Shown piece by piece: positions 27,458-35,458 of a stretch of DNA of 64,000 bases; within the stretch, counting starts at the first letter, position 1; every line of letters begins with the position of its first letter. Made by a program: the position numbers and the translations under genes. The stretch comes from a bacterium (GTDB taxonomy: Bacteria > Bacillota > Bacilli > Lactobacillales > Streptococcaceae). The stretch is from positions 186,001-250,000 of the forward strand of contig CAJNCA010000002.1 of NCBI GenBank assembly GCA_905221145.1, given 5' to 3'. The notes beneath the pieces are model-generated. The model saw nothing but the letters and a program-made list of their open reading frames with translations. It made no database searches and had not been told where the DNA came from.

Positions 27458-28294
27458 TTATGACAATAAACGTTGGATATGTAGAACTAGATAAACTCGT
27501 TCACTTTTATACAAATCAAGACCCGTATGTTGCGTAATCACATCATAGATCTTGGAACCAATCTCGAACGCTTTTGGATAGGATAGTTTAATATGTTCTT
27601 CCATATCCAGAAGAGATTGGTTATCATCTCTAGATCTGTCTAAATAATCCAAGAAATAATTTAGATGTATCATAAAGCGATCATAGAAATGATTATTCTC
27701 TTTTGTACGTTGAATAGCGTAATCTTTTAAAACTTCCTCAACATTCCTGAGAATTTCTTTCCTCTTATCAATCGACTCCACAAGTTCCACTTCATTTTCA
27801 CCTTCGGCATTAATGAAATGATAAGCAATCCGAATAATTTCGTCCTCAGGAAAATGATCCGCTAGCTTCCGACGGTAAATTTCAAATGCTTCATTTGCGA
27901 TTTGAAAAGCGACAGGATACTTAGTGGAAATATCTGGCAGATTACTATCCTTGTACCTTCCTTGTGCTAGAGCTTGGTAAGAACAGTAAATATGATCTGT
28001 CAAGGTTACGTAGAGATACTCTTGAATCGGATAATGATATTTCTTTGAAAGCTTATCAATAATCTCATAGGTCACTGTGATAAAATCAAGCGGAACATCT
28101 TTGAGAAGAGCCATAAAGTTTTCCCTGGACTCTTCGGTCTTCATCCGAAAGATTTTCTCCACCTGCTGTTCAGCAATCAAATCCCCTTTCTTCTTTCCAA
28201 ATGCAATCCCCTTACCAATCACAATCACTTCTTCTCCTTTATCATTTCTGACAAGCGAGACATTGTGATTCATTGGATTTAGAATTCGATACAT
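27458..28294 (-). CDS. lacT: BglG-family transcriptional antiterminator
   Basis: A 278-residue RNA-binding regulator. The CAT domain (residues 1-55) shows [26 protein letters not shown]. Two PRD domains follow, with conserved His at YHYPIQEY (PRD1), [12 protein letters not shown], and the PRD2 HLNYFLDYL and [13 protein letters not shown] histidines are phosphorylated by HPr and LacEF, which controls dimerisation and binding to the RAT RNA. The leader upstream of lacT contains a terminator and RAT-like sequence, so LacT should regulate lacTFEG. Confidence 0.95.
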   Translation of the reverse strand: MYRILNPMNHNVSLVRNDKGEEVIVIGKGIAFGKKKGDLIAEQQVEKIFRMKTEESRENFMALLKDVPLDFITVTYEIIDKLSKKYHYPIQEYLYVTLTDHIYCSYQALAQGRYKDSNLPDISTKYPVAFQIANEAFEIYRRKLADHFPEDEIIRIAYHFINAEGENEVELVESIDKRKEILRNVEEVLKDYAIQRTKENNHFYDRFMIHLNYFLDYLDRSRDDNQSLLDMEEHIKLSYPKAFEIGSKIYDVITQHTGLDLYKSERVYLVLHIQRLLS

Positions 28295-28331
28295 GTCAAC
28301 CTCCTTTTATATCTTAAAGGTATATGAGTAC

Positions 28332-28416
28332 AAAAAATGACCACAAATGAACTAGAAAATCAGCCGATTTCTAATTCACCTGTGATCATGCCTAATATTA
28401 CTTAGTAACACTCACC
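28332..28416 (-). promoter_or_regulatory. LacT-controlled leader: RAT sequence overlapping a terminator
   Basis: On the minus strand the RAT-like segment GTGTTACTAAGTAATATTAG (about 28390-28416) runs into the left arm of a long hairpin. That arm begins ATGATCACAGGTGAAT, its partner ends GTGGTCAT, and a TTTTTT tail follows (28332-28389). This is the classical arrangement for a BglG-type antiterminator. Confidence 0.85.
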
Positions 28417-28436
28417 TTGTATTAACTTGTGATTTA

Positions 28437-28473
28437 AGTATAGCACAAGTAAGTTATTTTGTAAACCTTTACA
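28437..28473 (-). promoter_or_regulatory. lacT promoter with overlapping cre site
   Basis: TTTACA (28460-28465), 17 bp, TATACT (28437-28442). TGTAAAGGTTTACA (28460-28473) covers the -35 and matches the CcpA cre pattern except for one central base. Confidence 0.8.
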
Positions 28474-28528
28474 TACAACTTTTTTTAAAAATTTTTTAGA
28501 TTCATGTTCCTAACCTAGGAGGACTTGC

Positions 28529-29509
28529 TTACACGCGTTCTTTCCATGAAGTTGCTGTTGTTTGAAGAACTTTATTGAGCTCATCAATGTTTTCAAATCC
28601 AGTTGTGCGAAGCCATTCGCGAGCTGCTGCTTCACCATCTTTGATGTAAGCTTCAACTGATCCAGCCCATGTTGCACGGCCACAAAGAACTCCATTGAAG
28701 TTTGCACCTGATTCATGAGCAAATACAAGAGTATCTTGGAAGAGTTTAGCTGATACACCAGCACTCAAGTAGATGTATGGCAAGTTAGTTGCTTCATCTT
28801 GAGCTTTGAAGAATGCTGCTGCTTCTTCACGTGTATAAACTACTTCACCTTCAGCGAAGCCTTCAACATATTTAATGTTAACAGGAACTTCTACTTTCAA
28901 GACATCAATGTTAAATCGAGGGTCTGAGAAGACTTTCATAGCGCCGATAACTTTGTGTGGTTTTACTTTAGCGTATTCTACAGAACCAGCATCCGCAATT
29001 TTTTCATCGTAAGCAAGGATTTCAAGGAAGAATGGGATATCTTCAGCCACACATTCAGAACCGATACGTTCGATGTAAGCTTGTTTTTCTTGGTTGAGTT
29101 CGTCTGAGCTATCTACGTCATAGTAAAGCAAGAATTTAACTGCATCTGCACCTTCTTCTTTAATACGTTTTGCAGACCAAACATCCAAGCAGTCTGGCAA
29201 ACGTTTTGTACTTGTTGTGTCATAGCCTGTTTTTTCATAAGCAAGGAGAAGACCAGCTTTTTCATCAAGAGCTTTAGTCGCTGGAAGTCCGTATTCAGGG
29301 TCAAGAAGCATAGATGAAGCGTATTTAGTCAATTCATCTGCTACCAAGACTTTCAGTTCTTCCATTTGAGCCACTGTTGGTTCTTCTGTTTGGTGTTGTG
29401 CCATGAGGCGTTTCAAAGCACCACGTTGGTCAAATGCAAGAGCTGAGATGATACCATTTTCATCAGAAAGTTTTTCTAAGCGTGCACGTTTTTGTTCTGT
29501 TAAAGCCAT
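28529..29509 (-). CDS. lacD: tagatose-1,6-bisphosphate aldolase
   Basis: A 326-residue class I aldolase that splits tagatose-1,6-bisphosphate into dihydroxyacetone phosphate and glyceraldehyde-3-phosphate. The motifs [15 protein letters not shown] near residue 22, [15 protein letters not shown] near 120, and [16 protein letters not shown] near 200 with the Schiff-base Lys region fit LacD. It lies 1 bp after lacC and is the last gene of lacABCD. The LacT promoter and leader come right after it. Confidence 0.96.
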   Translation of the reverse strand: MALTEQKRARLEKLSDENGIISALAFDQRGALKRLMAQHQTEEPTVAQMEELKVLVADELTKYASSMLLDPEYGLPATKALDEKAGLLLAYEKTGYDTTSTKRLPDCLDVWSAKRIKEEGADAVKFLLYYDVDSSDELNQEKQAYIERIGSECVAEDIPFFLEILAYDEKIADAGSVEYAKVKPHKVIGAMKVFSDPRFNIDVLKVEVPVNIKYVEGFAEGEVVYTREEAAAFFKAQDEATNLPYIYLSAGVSAKLFQDTLVFAHESGANFNGVLCGRATWAGSVEAYIKDGEAAAREWLRTTGFENIDELNKVLQTTATSWKERV

Positions 29510-29510
29510 T

Positions 29511-30440
29511 TTATACCTCTTTTACTATTAATTGATCATATAGAGCTTGATAGTTGGCCATGTTGACATGACCAGTCATTTTTTCTTGAGCATTGAGCAT
29601 ACCAAGGACATTTGCCTTGATGAGTAATTCTGCATCCGATTCTTTATGAAGAAGTCCTGAAGAAATTCCTGCCACAGTAGAATCTCCAGATCCGACAGGG
29701 TTGACCACCTGAATTCTAGGAATATCTACCTTGTAGAAAGTGTCCCCATGTTTGGCAAAGGCACCGTTGGCACCAAGTGAAACGATAATCCATTCAATCC
29801 CTGCAAACAAAGGTTCTTGAAGTACTTCTTTTAATTCATCCAAATCCTCAGAAACTTCTCTTCCTAGAAGCTGAGATAGTTCCTCATTATTTGGTTTGAT
29901 GACTGTTGGTTTATGTGGTGATTCAAGAACCGCCTGAAGTGCCGCACCAGAGCAGTCCAAAACAACAGGCTTGCCAGCTTGATTAGCAAGTTCTACCAAG
30001 CTCGCATAGTAATCAACTGGAAGACCAGCTGGCAGACTACCTGAGATGGCTACTACTTCAACTGAGCCCAAGAGTTTTTTGAAATGTTCCAAAAAGTCTT
30101 GACCTTCCTGTTCCAATACTTCAGGACCTTTTTCAAGAACTTCTGTTTGGTTATCTCCGTGAAGAATAGCGATACAGTTCCGAGTTTCTCCCTGAATTGA
30201 GAAGAAATCTTTCTTTACTTGATCATCGATATGTTCAACCAAAAACTCACCAAGTTTGCCACCCACTAAACCAGTAGCAAGAACTGAATCTCCAAATTCT
30301 GAAAGTACTCGGGTAACATTGAGTCCCTTACCACCAGCCGTTTTGGTTACATCCACCACACGATTGACAGTATCAATCTTCAACTCATCCAAGGGATAGG
30401 AAATATCAATGGATGGGTTCATTGTGACTGTTAAAATCAT
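29511..30440 (-). CDS. lacC: tagatose-6-phosphate kinase
   Basis: A 309-residue PfkB-family kinase that phosphorylates tagatose-6-phosphate to the 1,6-bisphosphate. The PfkB motif 1 region [13 protein letters not shown] is near residue 34, and [16 protein letters not shown] near 250 contains the catalytic Asp. Third gene of lacABCD. Confidence 0.96.
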   Translation of the reverse strand: MILTVTMNPSIDISYPLDELKIDTVNRVVDVTKTAGGKGLNVTRVLSEFGDSVLATGLVGGKLGEFLVEHIDDQVKKDFFSIQGETRNCIAILHGDNQTEVLEKGPEVLEQEGQDFLEHFKKLLGSVEVVAISGSLPAGLPVDYYASLVELANQAGKPVVLDCSGAALQAVLESPHKPTVIKPNNEELSQLLGREVSEDLDELKEVLQEPLFAGIEWIIVSLGANGAFAKHGDTFYKVDIPRIQVVNPVGSGDSTVAGISSGLLHKESDAELLIKANVLGMLNAQEKMTGHVNMANYQALYDQLIVKEV

Positions 30441-30450
30441 AGGTTACCTC

Positions 30451-30966
30451 TTAGTCGTGGTATTCTCCGCGATCCCATTTTTCAAGGAATTCAGTGAAGA
30501 AGTTTGCGTCTGTTTGTTGAGCATTGTGACTTTCAAGGTGTTCAATTTTCGCAATCAATTTCTTGTTTTCTTCAGATGGTTTGTATTCAGCATGGATGAA
30601 AGCTTCGATGATATCACACATGAGCAATTCACCAGTAATCTTACCACCAAAACCGATAACGTTGGCGTTCAATTGTTCTTTAGCATAAAGGGCTGTTGTC
30701 ATATCACGAACCAAGGCAGAACGGACACCTGGAACTTTATTTACAGCGTTGTTGATACCAACACCAGTACCACAGATACATACCCCAAGATCAGCTTGAC
30801 CGCTAGTTACAGCTTCCCCTACTTTTTTACCAAAGATTGGGTAGTGAGTACGTGTATGGTCATATGTACCAAAGTCAATGACTTCATATCCTTTTGATTT
30901 CAAAAATTCTGAAACCGCCATTTTTTCATCTGTTACGATGTGGTCACATCCAATTGCAATTCTCAT
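30451..30966 (-). CDS. lacB: galactose-6-phosphate isomerase subunit LacB
   Basis: A 171-residue RpiB-fold subunit. It keeps the catalytic Cys in [17 protein letters not shown] (near 65-80) and the DHIVTDEKM phosphate-binding start. With LacA it converts galactose-6-phosphate to tagatose-6-phosphate. It lies 30 bp after lacA. Confidence 0.96.
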   Translation of the reverse strand: MRIAIGCDHIVTDEKMAVSEFLKSKGYEVIDFGTYDHTRTHYPIFGKKVGEAVTSGQADLGVCICGTGVGINNAVNKVPGVRSALVRDMTTALYAKEQLNANVIGFGGKITGELLMCDIIEAFIHAEYKPSEENKKLIAKIEHLESHNAQQTDANFFTEFLEKWDRGEYHD

Positions 30967-30996
30967 TTTTAACTTACCTTTCTTACTGTAATCTAA

Positions 30997-31422
30997 TTAG
31001 CACATTTTGTTCAACATGTCGACACGAATTTGGTGACGTCCACCATCGTATTTACCGTTAACAAATCCTTTAGCGATGTTTTTAGCCAATTCATCACCGA
31101 CAAGTTGTGCACCCATAGTGATCATACGTGAGTTGTTGTGTCCACGAGTCATATAAGCTGAACGTTCGTCAGATACTTCTGCAGCAACCATTCCTTTGAT
31201 TTTAGTTGCAACCATGAATGGACCAGCTCCATAAGCATCAATCACGATACCAAGGTTTTGTTCTTCTTTGTTTACTTCTGCAGCAACAGCAAGAGTCACA
31301 TCAACAAAGTCTTGACCTTCAGCTGTAACATCCACAACGTGGAAGTTTTCTTTTTCCAAGAAGTCTTTCACAACTTCTTTCAATCTCAAACCTGCAGCAT
31401 CTGCACCAATAACAATAGACAT
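30997..31422 (-). CDS. lacA: galactose-6-phosphate isomerase subunit LacA
   Basis: A 141-residue RpiB-fold partner of LacB. The position of the catalytic Cys is replaced ([15 protein letters not shown]), so this subunit probably completes the heteromeric active site while LacB does the chemistry. [16 protein letters not shown] near residue 95 is typical. First gene of lacABCD, preceded by AAAGGAG and a leader of about 220 nt. Confidence 0.96.
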   Translation of the reverse strand: MSIVIGADAAGLRLKEVVKDFLEKENFHVVDVTAEGQDFVDVTLAVAAEVNKEEQNLGIVIDAYGAGPFMVATKIKGMVAAEVSDERSAYMTRGHNNSRMITMGAQLVGDELAKNIAKGFVNGKYDGGRHQIRVDMLNKMC

Positions 31423-31449
31423 ATTGTATACTCCTTTTATTTTTCTAGG

Positions 31450-31498
31450 CTAGTAAAAACTTTTATGGTTAGCAGTTTACCTACAAAAAGTTTTCTAG
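31450..31498 (-). other. hairpin in the lacA leader
   Basis: CTAG-AAAACTTTTT and AAAAGTTTTTA-CTAG arms enclose about 20 bases. A smaller perfect hairpin TAGGAAA/TTTCCTA lies at 31551-31568 in the same leader. Neither has a U-tract terminator. Confidence 0.5.
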
Positions 31499-31608
31499 CA
31501 GTTTATTGACAAATTGGATTGAATGAGATGAATGACACCTTATTCAAGTTTAGGAAATCAGTTTCCTAGAAATAATCTTTCTCTACGAAGGAGAATATAA
31601 CAAGTGAT

Positions 31609-31647
31609 TGTTTGTTTGTGACAAACATCATTTGTTGCTTACAAACA
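31609..31647. promoter_or_regulatory. LacR operator cluster at lacA
   Basis: TGTTTGT occurs at 31609-31615 and 31613-31619, and its complement ACAAACA at 31621-31627 and 31641-31647. The cluster covers the transcription start region. Another TGTTTGT lies upstream of the -35 at 31685-31691. Confidence 0.65.
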
Positions 31648-31648
31648 T

Positions 31649-31677
31649 AATATACTCCTATTTCTTAAAAAAGTCAA
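31649..31677 (-). promoter_or_regulatory. lacABCD promoter
   Basis: TTGACT (31672-31677), 17 bp, TATATT (31649-31654) on the minus strand. Confidence 0.8.
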
Positions 31678-31708
31678 CAATTAGTGTTTGTTTTTGTGTT
31701 TTTTTTAA

Positions 31709-32605
31709 CTAAAAAATTTCGATATCAAAACCAATTTGATCCACTTGACCAGGTTCTAGGAGGCGAACATTCTTCTTATCTTCTAGATGATCTCCTTCTT
31801 CAAGGGATGTTGACAAGCCAGACCATGGTTCAAAAGCAATGAAAGGACCTTTATTCAAAGTTGACCAGATAATGAGGTTTGGAAACTCTGTAAAGTGCAC
31901 TTTCAATCCCTTATCATGTTTACGGGAACGAAGGGCAATTGTTCTAGATTGCAATTCATCTAAGGTAACTGCATCTGTACTGAAAAAATCATAGCTGAGG
32001 TCTAATTCTTTTTGACCTTCTAGCCATGGACTTCTATCTTGGAAATCCAACATACCTGTTTCTGGGAAAGGACGTGGAACAGAGCAAGTCTCTTCTTTCT
32101 CAAACTCTAAATAGTAATCTTCATAGACTTCATCATCCAGTAGAGGACAATTAAATCCTGGATGGCCACCAATAAAGTAAGGCATGACCTTGCTAGTTTC
32201 TTTATTAAATATTTTGTATTGAGTCCGTACTGTCTTTCCAGTAAGGCTATAAGTGATTTCTAGACGGAAATGATAAGGGTAGTTCTGATAGCTATTCTCA
32301 TCGTCTTCAATTGCAAAAGTTACACTATTATCTGTCTGTTCAACTAATTCAAATTCTTTCTTGCGGACCAGACCATGACGAGGAATTTTTCCTTTACTTT
32401 CTTGTCCATTATCATCTATATAAAGTGCTGTATCCCCTCTCAATGAACCACAAATGGGAAAGAGAACAGGAGCTTGTCCACTCCAATAAGTAGCATCCCC
32501 TTGCCACAAATACTCAACTCCCTCGGCATCTTTTATAGAAGAAAGAGCTCCACCAAAACTGTTAAATTGAACTCTTAATTGTTCTGATTTTAATTCAATT
32601 ACCAT
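31709..32605 (-). CDS. lacX: aldose 1-epimerase family protein (LacX type)
   Basis: A 298-residue galactose-mutarotase-fold protein. The motifs GGALSSIKDAEGVEYLWQGD near residue 18, PVLFPICGSLRGD near 45, IPRHGLVRKKEFE near 73 and FIGGHPGFNCPL near 145 (catalytic His) are those of LacX. It interconverts alpha and beta anomers of hexoses, probably galactose entering the pathway. It lies between the galactitol-type PTS genes and lacABCD. A terminator and a BOX element separate it from the upstream PTS gene. Confidence 0.88.
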   Translation of the reverse strand: MVIELKSEQLRVQFNSFGGALSSIKDAEGVEYLWQGDATYWSGQAPVLFPICGSLRGDTALYIDDNGQESKGKIPRHGLVRKKEFELVEQTDNSVTFAIEDDENSYQNYPYHFRLEITYSLTGKTVRTQYKIFNKETSKVMPYFIGGHPGFNCPLLDDEVYEDYYLEFEKEETCSVPRPFPETGMLDFQDRSPWLEGQKELDLSYDFFSTDAVTLDELQSRTIALRSRKHDKGLKVHFTEFPNLIIWSTLNKGPFIAFEPWSGLSTSLEEGDHLEDKKNVRLLEPGQVDQIGFDIEIF

Positions 32606-32633
32606 TATTTTCTCCGATTTCTTGATAGTTTAT

Positions 32634-32680
32634 AAAAAACTAGGCTGTCACTCCTAATGGTATGACAACCTAGTTTCAAC
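32634..32680 (-). terminator. terminator after the galactitol-type PTS operon
   Basis: The minus strand shows AAACTAGG-TGTCA arms pairing with TGACA-CCTAGTTT, then TTTTTTAT. lacX is therefore read through or has its own weak promoter. Confidence 0.8.
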
Positions 32681-32685
32681 AATTT

Positions 32686-32848
32686 ACACTCTGCGAAAAT
32701 CCAATTCAAACTTCGTCAGCGTCGCTTTGCCGTAGATATGGTCACTGACTTCGTCAGTCTTATCTACAACCTCAAAAATGTATTTTGAGCAACCTGCGGC
32801 TAGCTTCTTAGTTTGCTCTTTGATTTTCATTGAGCTTACATTTTATAG
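32686..32848 (-). repeat. BOX element (boxA-boxC type)
   Basis: CGTCAGCGTCGCTTTGCCGTAG is nearly the reverse complement of the standard BOX-A1R primer site. It is followed by ACTTCGTCAG, CAACCTGCGGCTAGC and TTTGATTTTCATTGAG, the usual boxC end. The central part is short, so a boxA-boxC unit with little or no boxB is likely. It starts 8 bp after the IIC stop. Confidence 0.9.
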
Positions 32849-32855
32849 GAGCGCA

Positions 32856-34331
32856 TTATTTTGCTTTTGCTGCGTACTCTTCGTTACGTTTGATCATTTG
32901 TTTTCTGTACCAAGCAAAGATACCGATATAGAATACAAGGAAGACTACAGCACCAAGGATTGCTTTGATATCACCTGTTGTAGTGTTACCAATTGTCCAA
33001 CCAAGAAGTTTTTCGATTGGTCCTTCAAGAGTTGAGTGAGTGATCAATTGAGTTTCGCTCACACCTGCTGGGAAGGCACCTACACCTTTAGCAAGTTCTG
33101 TTGCAAATGGTGCGATAAGTGTACCTGAAAGAAGGAAGAGTGGCAACAAGAGTGTTCCGAAAATAATCATACGGAGCAATTTACCACGTGTTACAACCAA
33201 GAGAGCTGGAGTAACACCCATTGCGATGATACCTGCAAGTGGCAAGATACCATTTCCAACTTTTGAAAGAAGCACTGCTTCAATCAACATGATTGGTGCA
33301 AGTACGTTAGCACAAGCCCAGATTTCAGCACGACCAGCGATGAATGGCCAGTCAAGACCGATGTTGAATTTACGTCCTTGAAGACGCTTAGTAGCAACGT
33401 TTGTAATACCTTGTGAAAGTGGTTCTACGGCAGCGATGAACCATGAACCGATAAGTGAGAAGAGTTCCAAAGATACACCGGCAGTCAAACCAAGAGACAA
33501 CCATCCTCTGATAACAAGACGCCATTTATCTGCATCTGCAACACCTGCAATTGGATGTGGAGTTCCCATAATACCGATAACAATACCAAGAATGAAACCG
33601 ATGAAGAATTTAGATCCCCAGAAACCGATTTTCTTGTTCAATTTAGCAGCATCAAAGTCATATTTATCAAGACCTGGGAAGAACTTTTCAAAAATCTTAT
33701 CCAAAACCATGATAACTGGGTTCATCATGTAGTTCATGTGAGTTGATGTCATTGGTGATGAACTTGGTGCGTTAAGAAGGTCATCAAATGTAGGTTTCAT
33801 CAAGTCAGAGTTGATAATTTTCAACACACCAACAAGTACGATAGCTGCTGTAGCAATCAAGAGTGAAACCCCTTGGCTCACACCGTTGTTGTCTGCATAC
33901 CATTTAATCAAAAGACCTGTGATAGACAAGTGCCAGATATCGAAGATATCGACATCAAGTGTGTCAGTTTTCTTCATAGCAAGCATTACTACGTTGACAA
34001 TCAACATGATAAGCAAGAAGTAAAGTGTCCAAGCAGATCCCCAAGTGATTGTAGCAAGTGGTGCCCAACCAACGTCAGTGATACTCAATTGGATACCAGT
34101 ATTTTCAACGAATTTTGCAAGTGATGCTGAGAAAGCACCATTAAGCATACCGATGATAGCTCCGATACCAGTAAGAGCGATGGCAAGTTTGATACCACCT
34201 TCAAGCGCTTTGGAGAATTTCACTCCAAAAAGTAAAGCCAATACTGTCAAAATGATTAACATGATGACAGGTCCACCCATATCTAAGATAGGTGTGAAAA
34301 ATTCTTTGATGAGGCCAAAGATTGCATCCAT
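32856..34331 (-). CDS. galactitol-family PTS enzyme IIC (probable galactose transporter)
   Basis: A 491-residue membrane protein of the PTS-Gat family, with 10 or more hydrophobic segments, starting MDAIFGLIKEFFTPILDMGG. GPVIMLIILTVLALLFGVKF near residue 20, and ITWGSAWTLYFLLIMLIVNV and FIGFILGIVIGIMG later are typical. The genomic link with lacABCD and a mutarotase points to galactose uptake and phosphorylation to galactose-6-phosphate rather than galactitol use, as described for S. gordonii-type loci. Specificity is inferred. Confidence 0.88.
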   Translation of the reverse strand: MDAIFGLIKEFFTPILDMGGPVIMLIILTVLALLFGVKFSKALEGGIKLAIALTGIGAIIGMLNGAFSASLAKFVENTGIQLSITDVGWAPLATITWGSAWTLYFLLIMLIVNVVMLAMKKTDTLDVDIFDIWHLSITGLLIKWYADNNGVSQGVSLLIATAAIVLVGVLKIINSDLMKPTFDDLLNAPSSSPMTSTHMNYMMNPVIMVLDKIFEKFFPGLDKYDFDAAKLNKKIGFWGSKFFIGFILGIVIGIMGTPHPIAGVADADKWRLVIRGWLSLGLTAGVSLELFSLIGSWFIAAVEPLSQGITNVATKRLQGRKFNIGLDWPFIAGRAEIWACANVLAPIMLIEAVLLSKVGNGILPLAGIIAMGVTPALLVVTRGKLLRMIIFGTLLLPLFLLSGTLIAPFATELAKGVGAFPAGVSETQLITHSTLEGPIEKLLGWTIGNTTTGDIKAILGAVVFLVFYIGIFAWYRKQMIKRNEEYAAKAK

Positions 34332-34378
34332 AACAGTTCCTCCCTTTTTTATGTTATATGAATGTTAACAAATTAGAA

Positions 34379-34720
34379 TTAGCTTAATCCGTGTTCTTTA
34401 ATAGCTGCTTCAATATTGTCAAATACTGGAGCGCTCATTGCTGGGATACGGAATAAAATTGGTCCAGCTTCGATAACTGGAATACCTGGGTCAAAACCAA
34501 GGTCTGTAGCAGCAATTGGTGTAAAGATGTCATAACCTTTGATAAGGTCTTCGTTAACGTCTTTTACCATAACTGCATCACAGTGAACATCAAAACCGCG
34601 GTTTGAAAGTTCTTCTTCAAGAGCACTTTTAATTTGGTGGCTTGAGTTAACACCTGCACCGCAGGCAGCAAGAATTTTAATCATATGGATTTCCTCCGAT
34701 TTAATATTTTTATTAGACAA
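34379..34720 (-). CDS. galactitol-family PTS enzyme IIB
   Basis: This protein's phospho-Cys is in ILAACGAGVNSSHQIKSALE. The open frame from 34720 would start MSNKNIKSEEIHM. The ATG within EIHMIKIL, at 34684, is the more usual start for a family member of about 100 residues and has GGAAATC upstream, so the first 12 residues may not be translated. The IIB passes phosphate from IIA to galactose on IIC. It lies 47 bp before the IIC start. Confidence 0.88.
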   Translation of the reverse strand: MSNKNIKSEEIHMIKILAACGAGVNSSHQIKSALEEELSNRGFDVHCDAVMVKDVNEDLIKGYDIFTPIAATDLGFDPGIPVIEAGPILFRIPAMSAPVFDNIEAAIKEHGLS

Positions 34721-34722
34721 GA

Positions 34723-35199
34723 TTAAGCTGTTGCTTCAGAGATATAGGTATAGAGAGCTTCTGGTTCAGAAATTTTTGATAGGTCTTCAAGATGACCATT
34801 TCCAGTAAAGAAGTCCATCAACTGAGCAAGAATGTTGGTTTGACTTGAACTTGAGTTATTAATGATAAAGAAGAGTAAGGATACTTCTACTTCCTTATCT
34901 GGCGCAATCATATTGTGGAAAGTCACTGGTTTTTCTAATCGAACCACCACAACTTTTTCAGCTAGATTATGAACAATATCTGTGTGAGGAATAGCCACAT
35001 TCGGCAAATCCTTACCCAAAAATTCCATATCTAAGCCAGTTGGAAATGACTTTTCACGCGTGATCAAGGCTTCACGATAGGTTGGAGTCACGATTTCTCG
35101 TTCTTCCAATAAAGTTGCAACCTGATCAAAGAGATGTTCTTGATTATCCGCTTCTAAGCAAAACACAAGGTTTTTGTCAAAGAAATAATCTAATCCCAT
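34723..35199 (-). CDS. galactitol/fructose-family PTS enzyme IIA
   Basis: About 158 residues from the ATG at 35199, which has AGAAGGGAA upstream; the in-frame ATG at 35220 lacks a site. The phospho-His motif is VAIPHTDI near residue 62 and VSLLFFIINN follows. It takes phosphate from HPr. First gene of the IIA-IIB-IIC operon. Confidence 0.9.
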   Translation of the reverse strand: MGLDYFFDKNLVFCLEADNQEHLFDQVATLLEEREIVTPTYREALITREKSFPTGLDMEFLGKDLPNVAIPHTDIVHNLAEKVVVVRLEKPVTFHNMIAPDKEVEVSLLFFIINNSSSSQTNILAQLMDFFTGNGHLEDLSKISEPEALYTYISEATA

Positions 35200-35235
35200 A
35201 AGGTTTTCCCTTCTTTCCATTAACTTTATGCTATA

Positions 35236-35264
35236 AGTATAACACTATATGAAACCGTTGTCAA
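35236..35264 (-). promoter_or_regulatory. promoter of the galactitol-type PTS operon
   Basis: TTGACA (35259-35264), 17 bp, TATACT (35236-35241). It is a near-consensus promoter and so needs repression to be regulated. Confidence 0.85.
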
Positions 35265-35270
35265 CGGTTT
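35252..35270. promoter_or_regulatory. 19-bp perfect palindrome over the -35 (operator of unknown regulator)
   Basis: AAACCGTTG-T-CAACGGTTT covers the -35 hexamer. It does not fit the CcpA cre or the TGTTTGT LacR pattern. Confidence 0.6.
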
Positions 35271-35329
35271 TCTGTTGTTTTTTGTCCTTTTTTTGATTTT
35301 TTTGTTTATTTTTTATCTTTACAACTAAA

Positions 35330-35350
35330 ACAAACACTCAAAACAAACAT
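35330..35350. promoter_or_regulatory. LacR-like half-sites upstream of the galactitol-type PTS operon
   Basis: ACAAACA at 35330-35336 and 35344-35350 repeats the motif found at the lacA operator. Confidence 0.45.
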
Positions 35351-35379
35351 TTTAAACGATTTAATCCTATTCTAAATGC

Positions 35380-35406
35380 AAAAAACAGGCCTTTCCAGCC
35401 TGTTTA
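35380..35406 (-). terminator. terminator of lepA
   Basis: AAACAGGC pairs with GCCTGTTT around a short loop, then T-run, on the minus strand. Confidence 0.85.
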
Positions 35407-35458
35407 TCATTCTTTATTATATTAACGCCTTATACACAATAAAAACTATTTTGAAAAT

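Noticed and set aside
35252..35270. Palindrome at the galactitol-type PTS promoter as a CcpA cre site
   Set aside because: The central bases are GTTG-T-CAAC rather than a central CG flanked by the cre pattern, and the dyad has odd symmetry.
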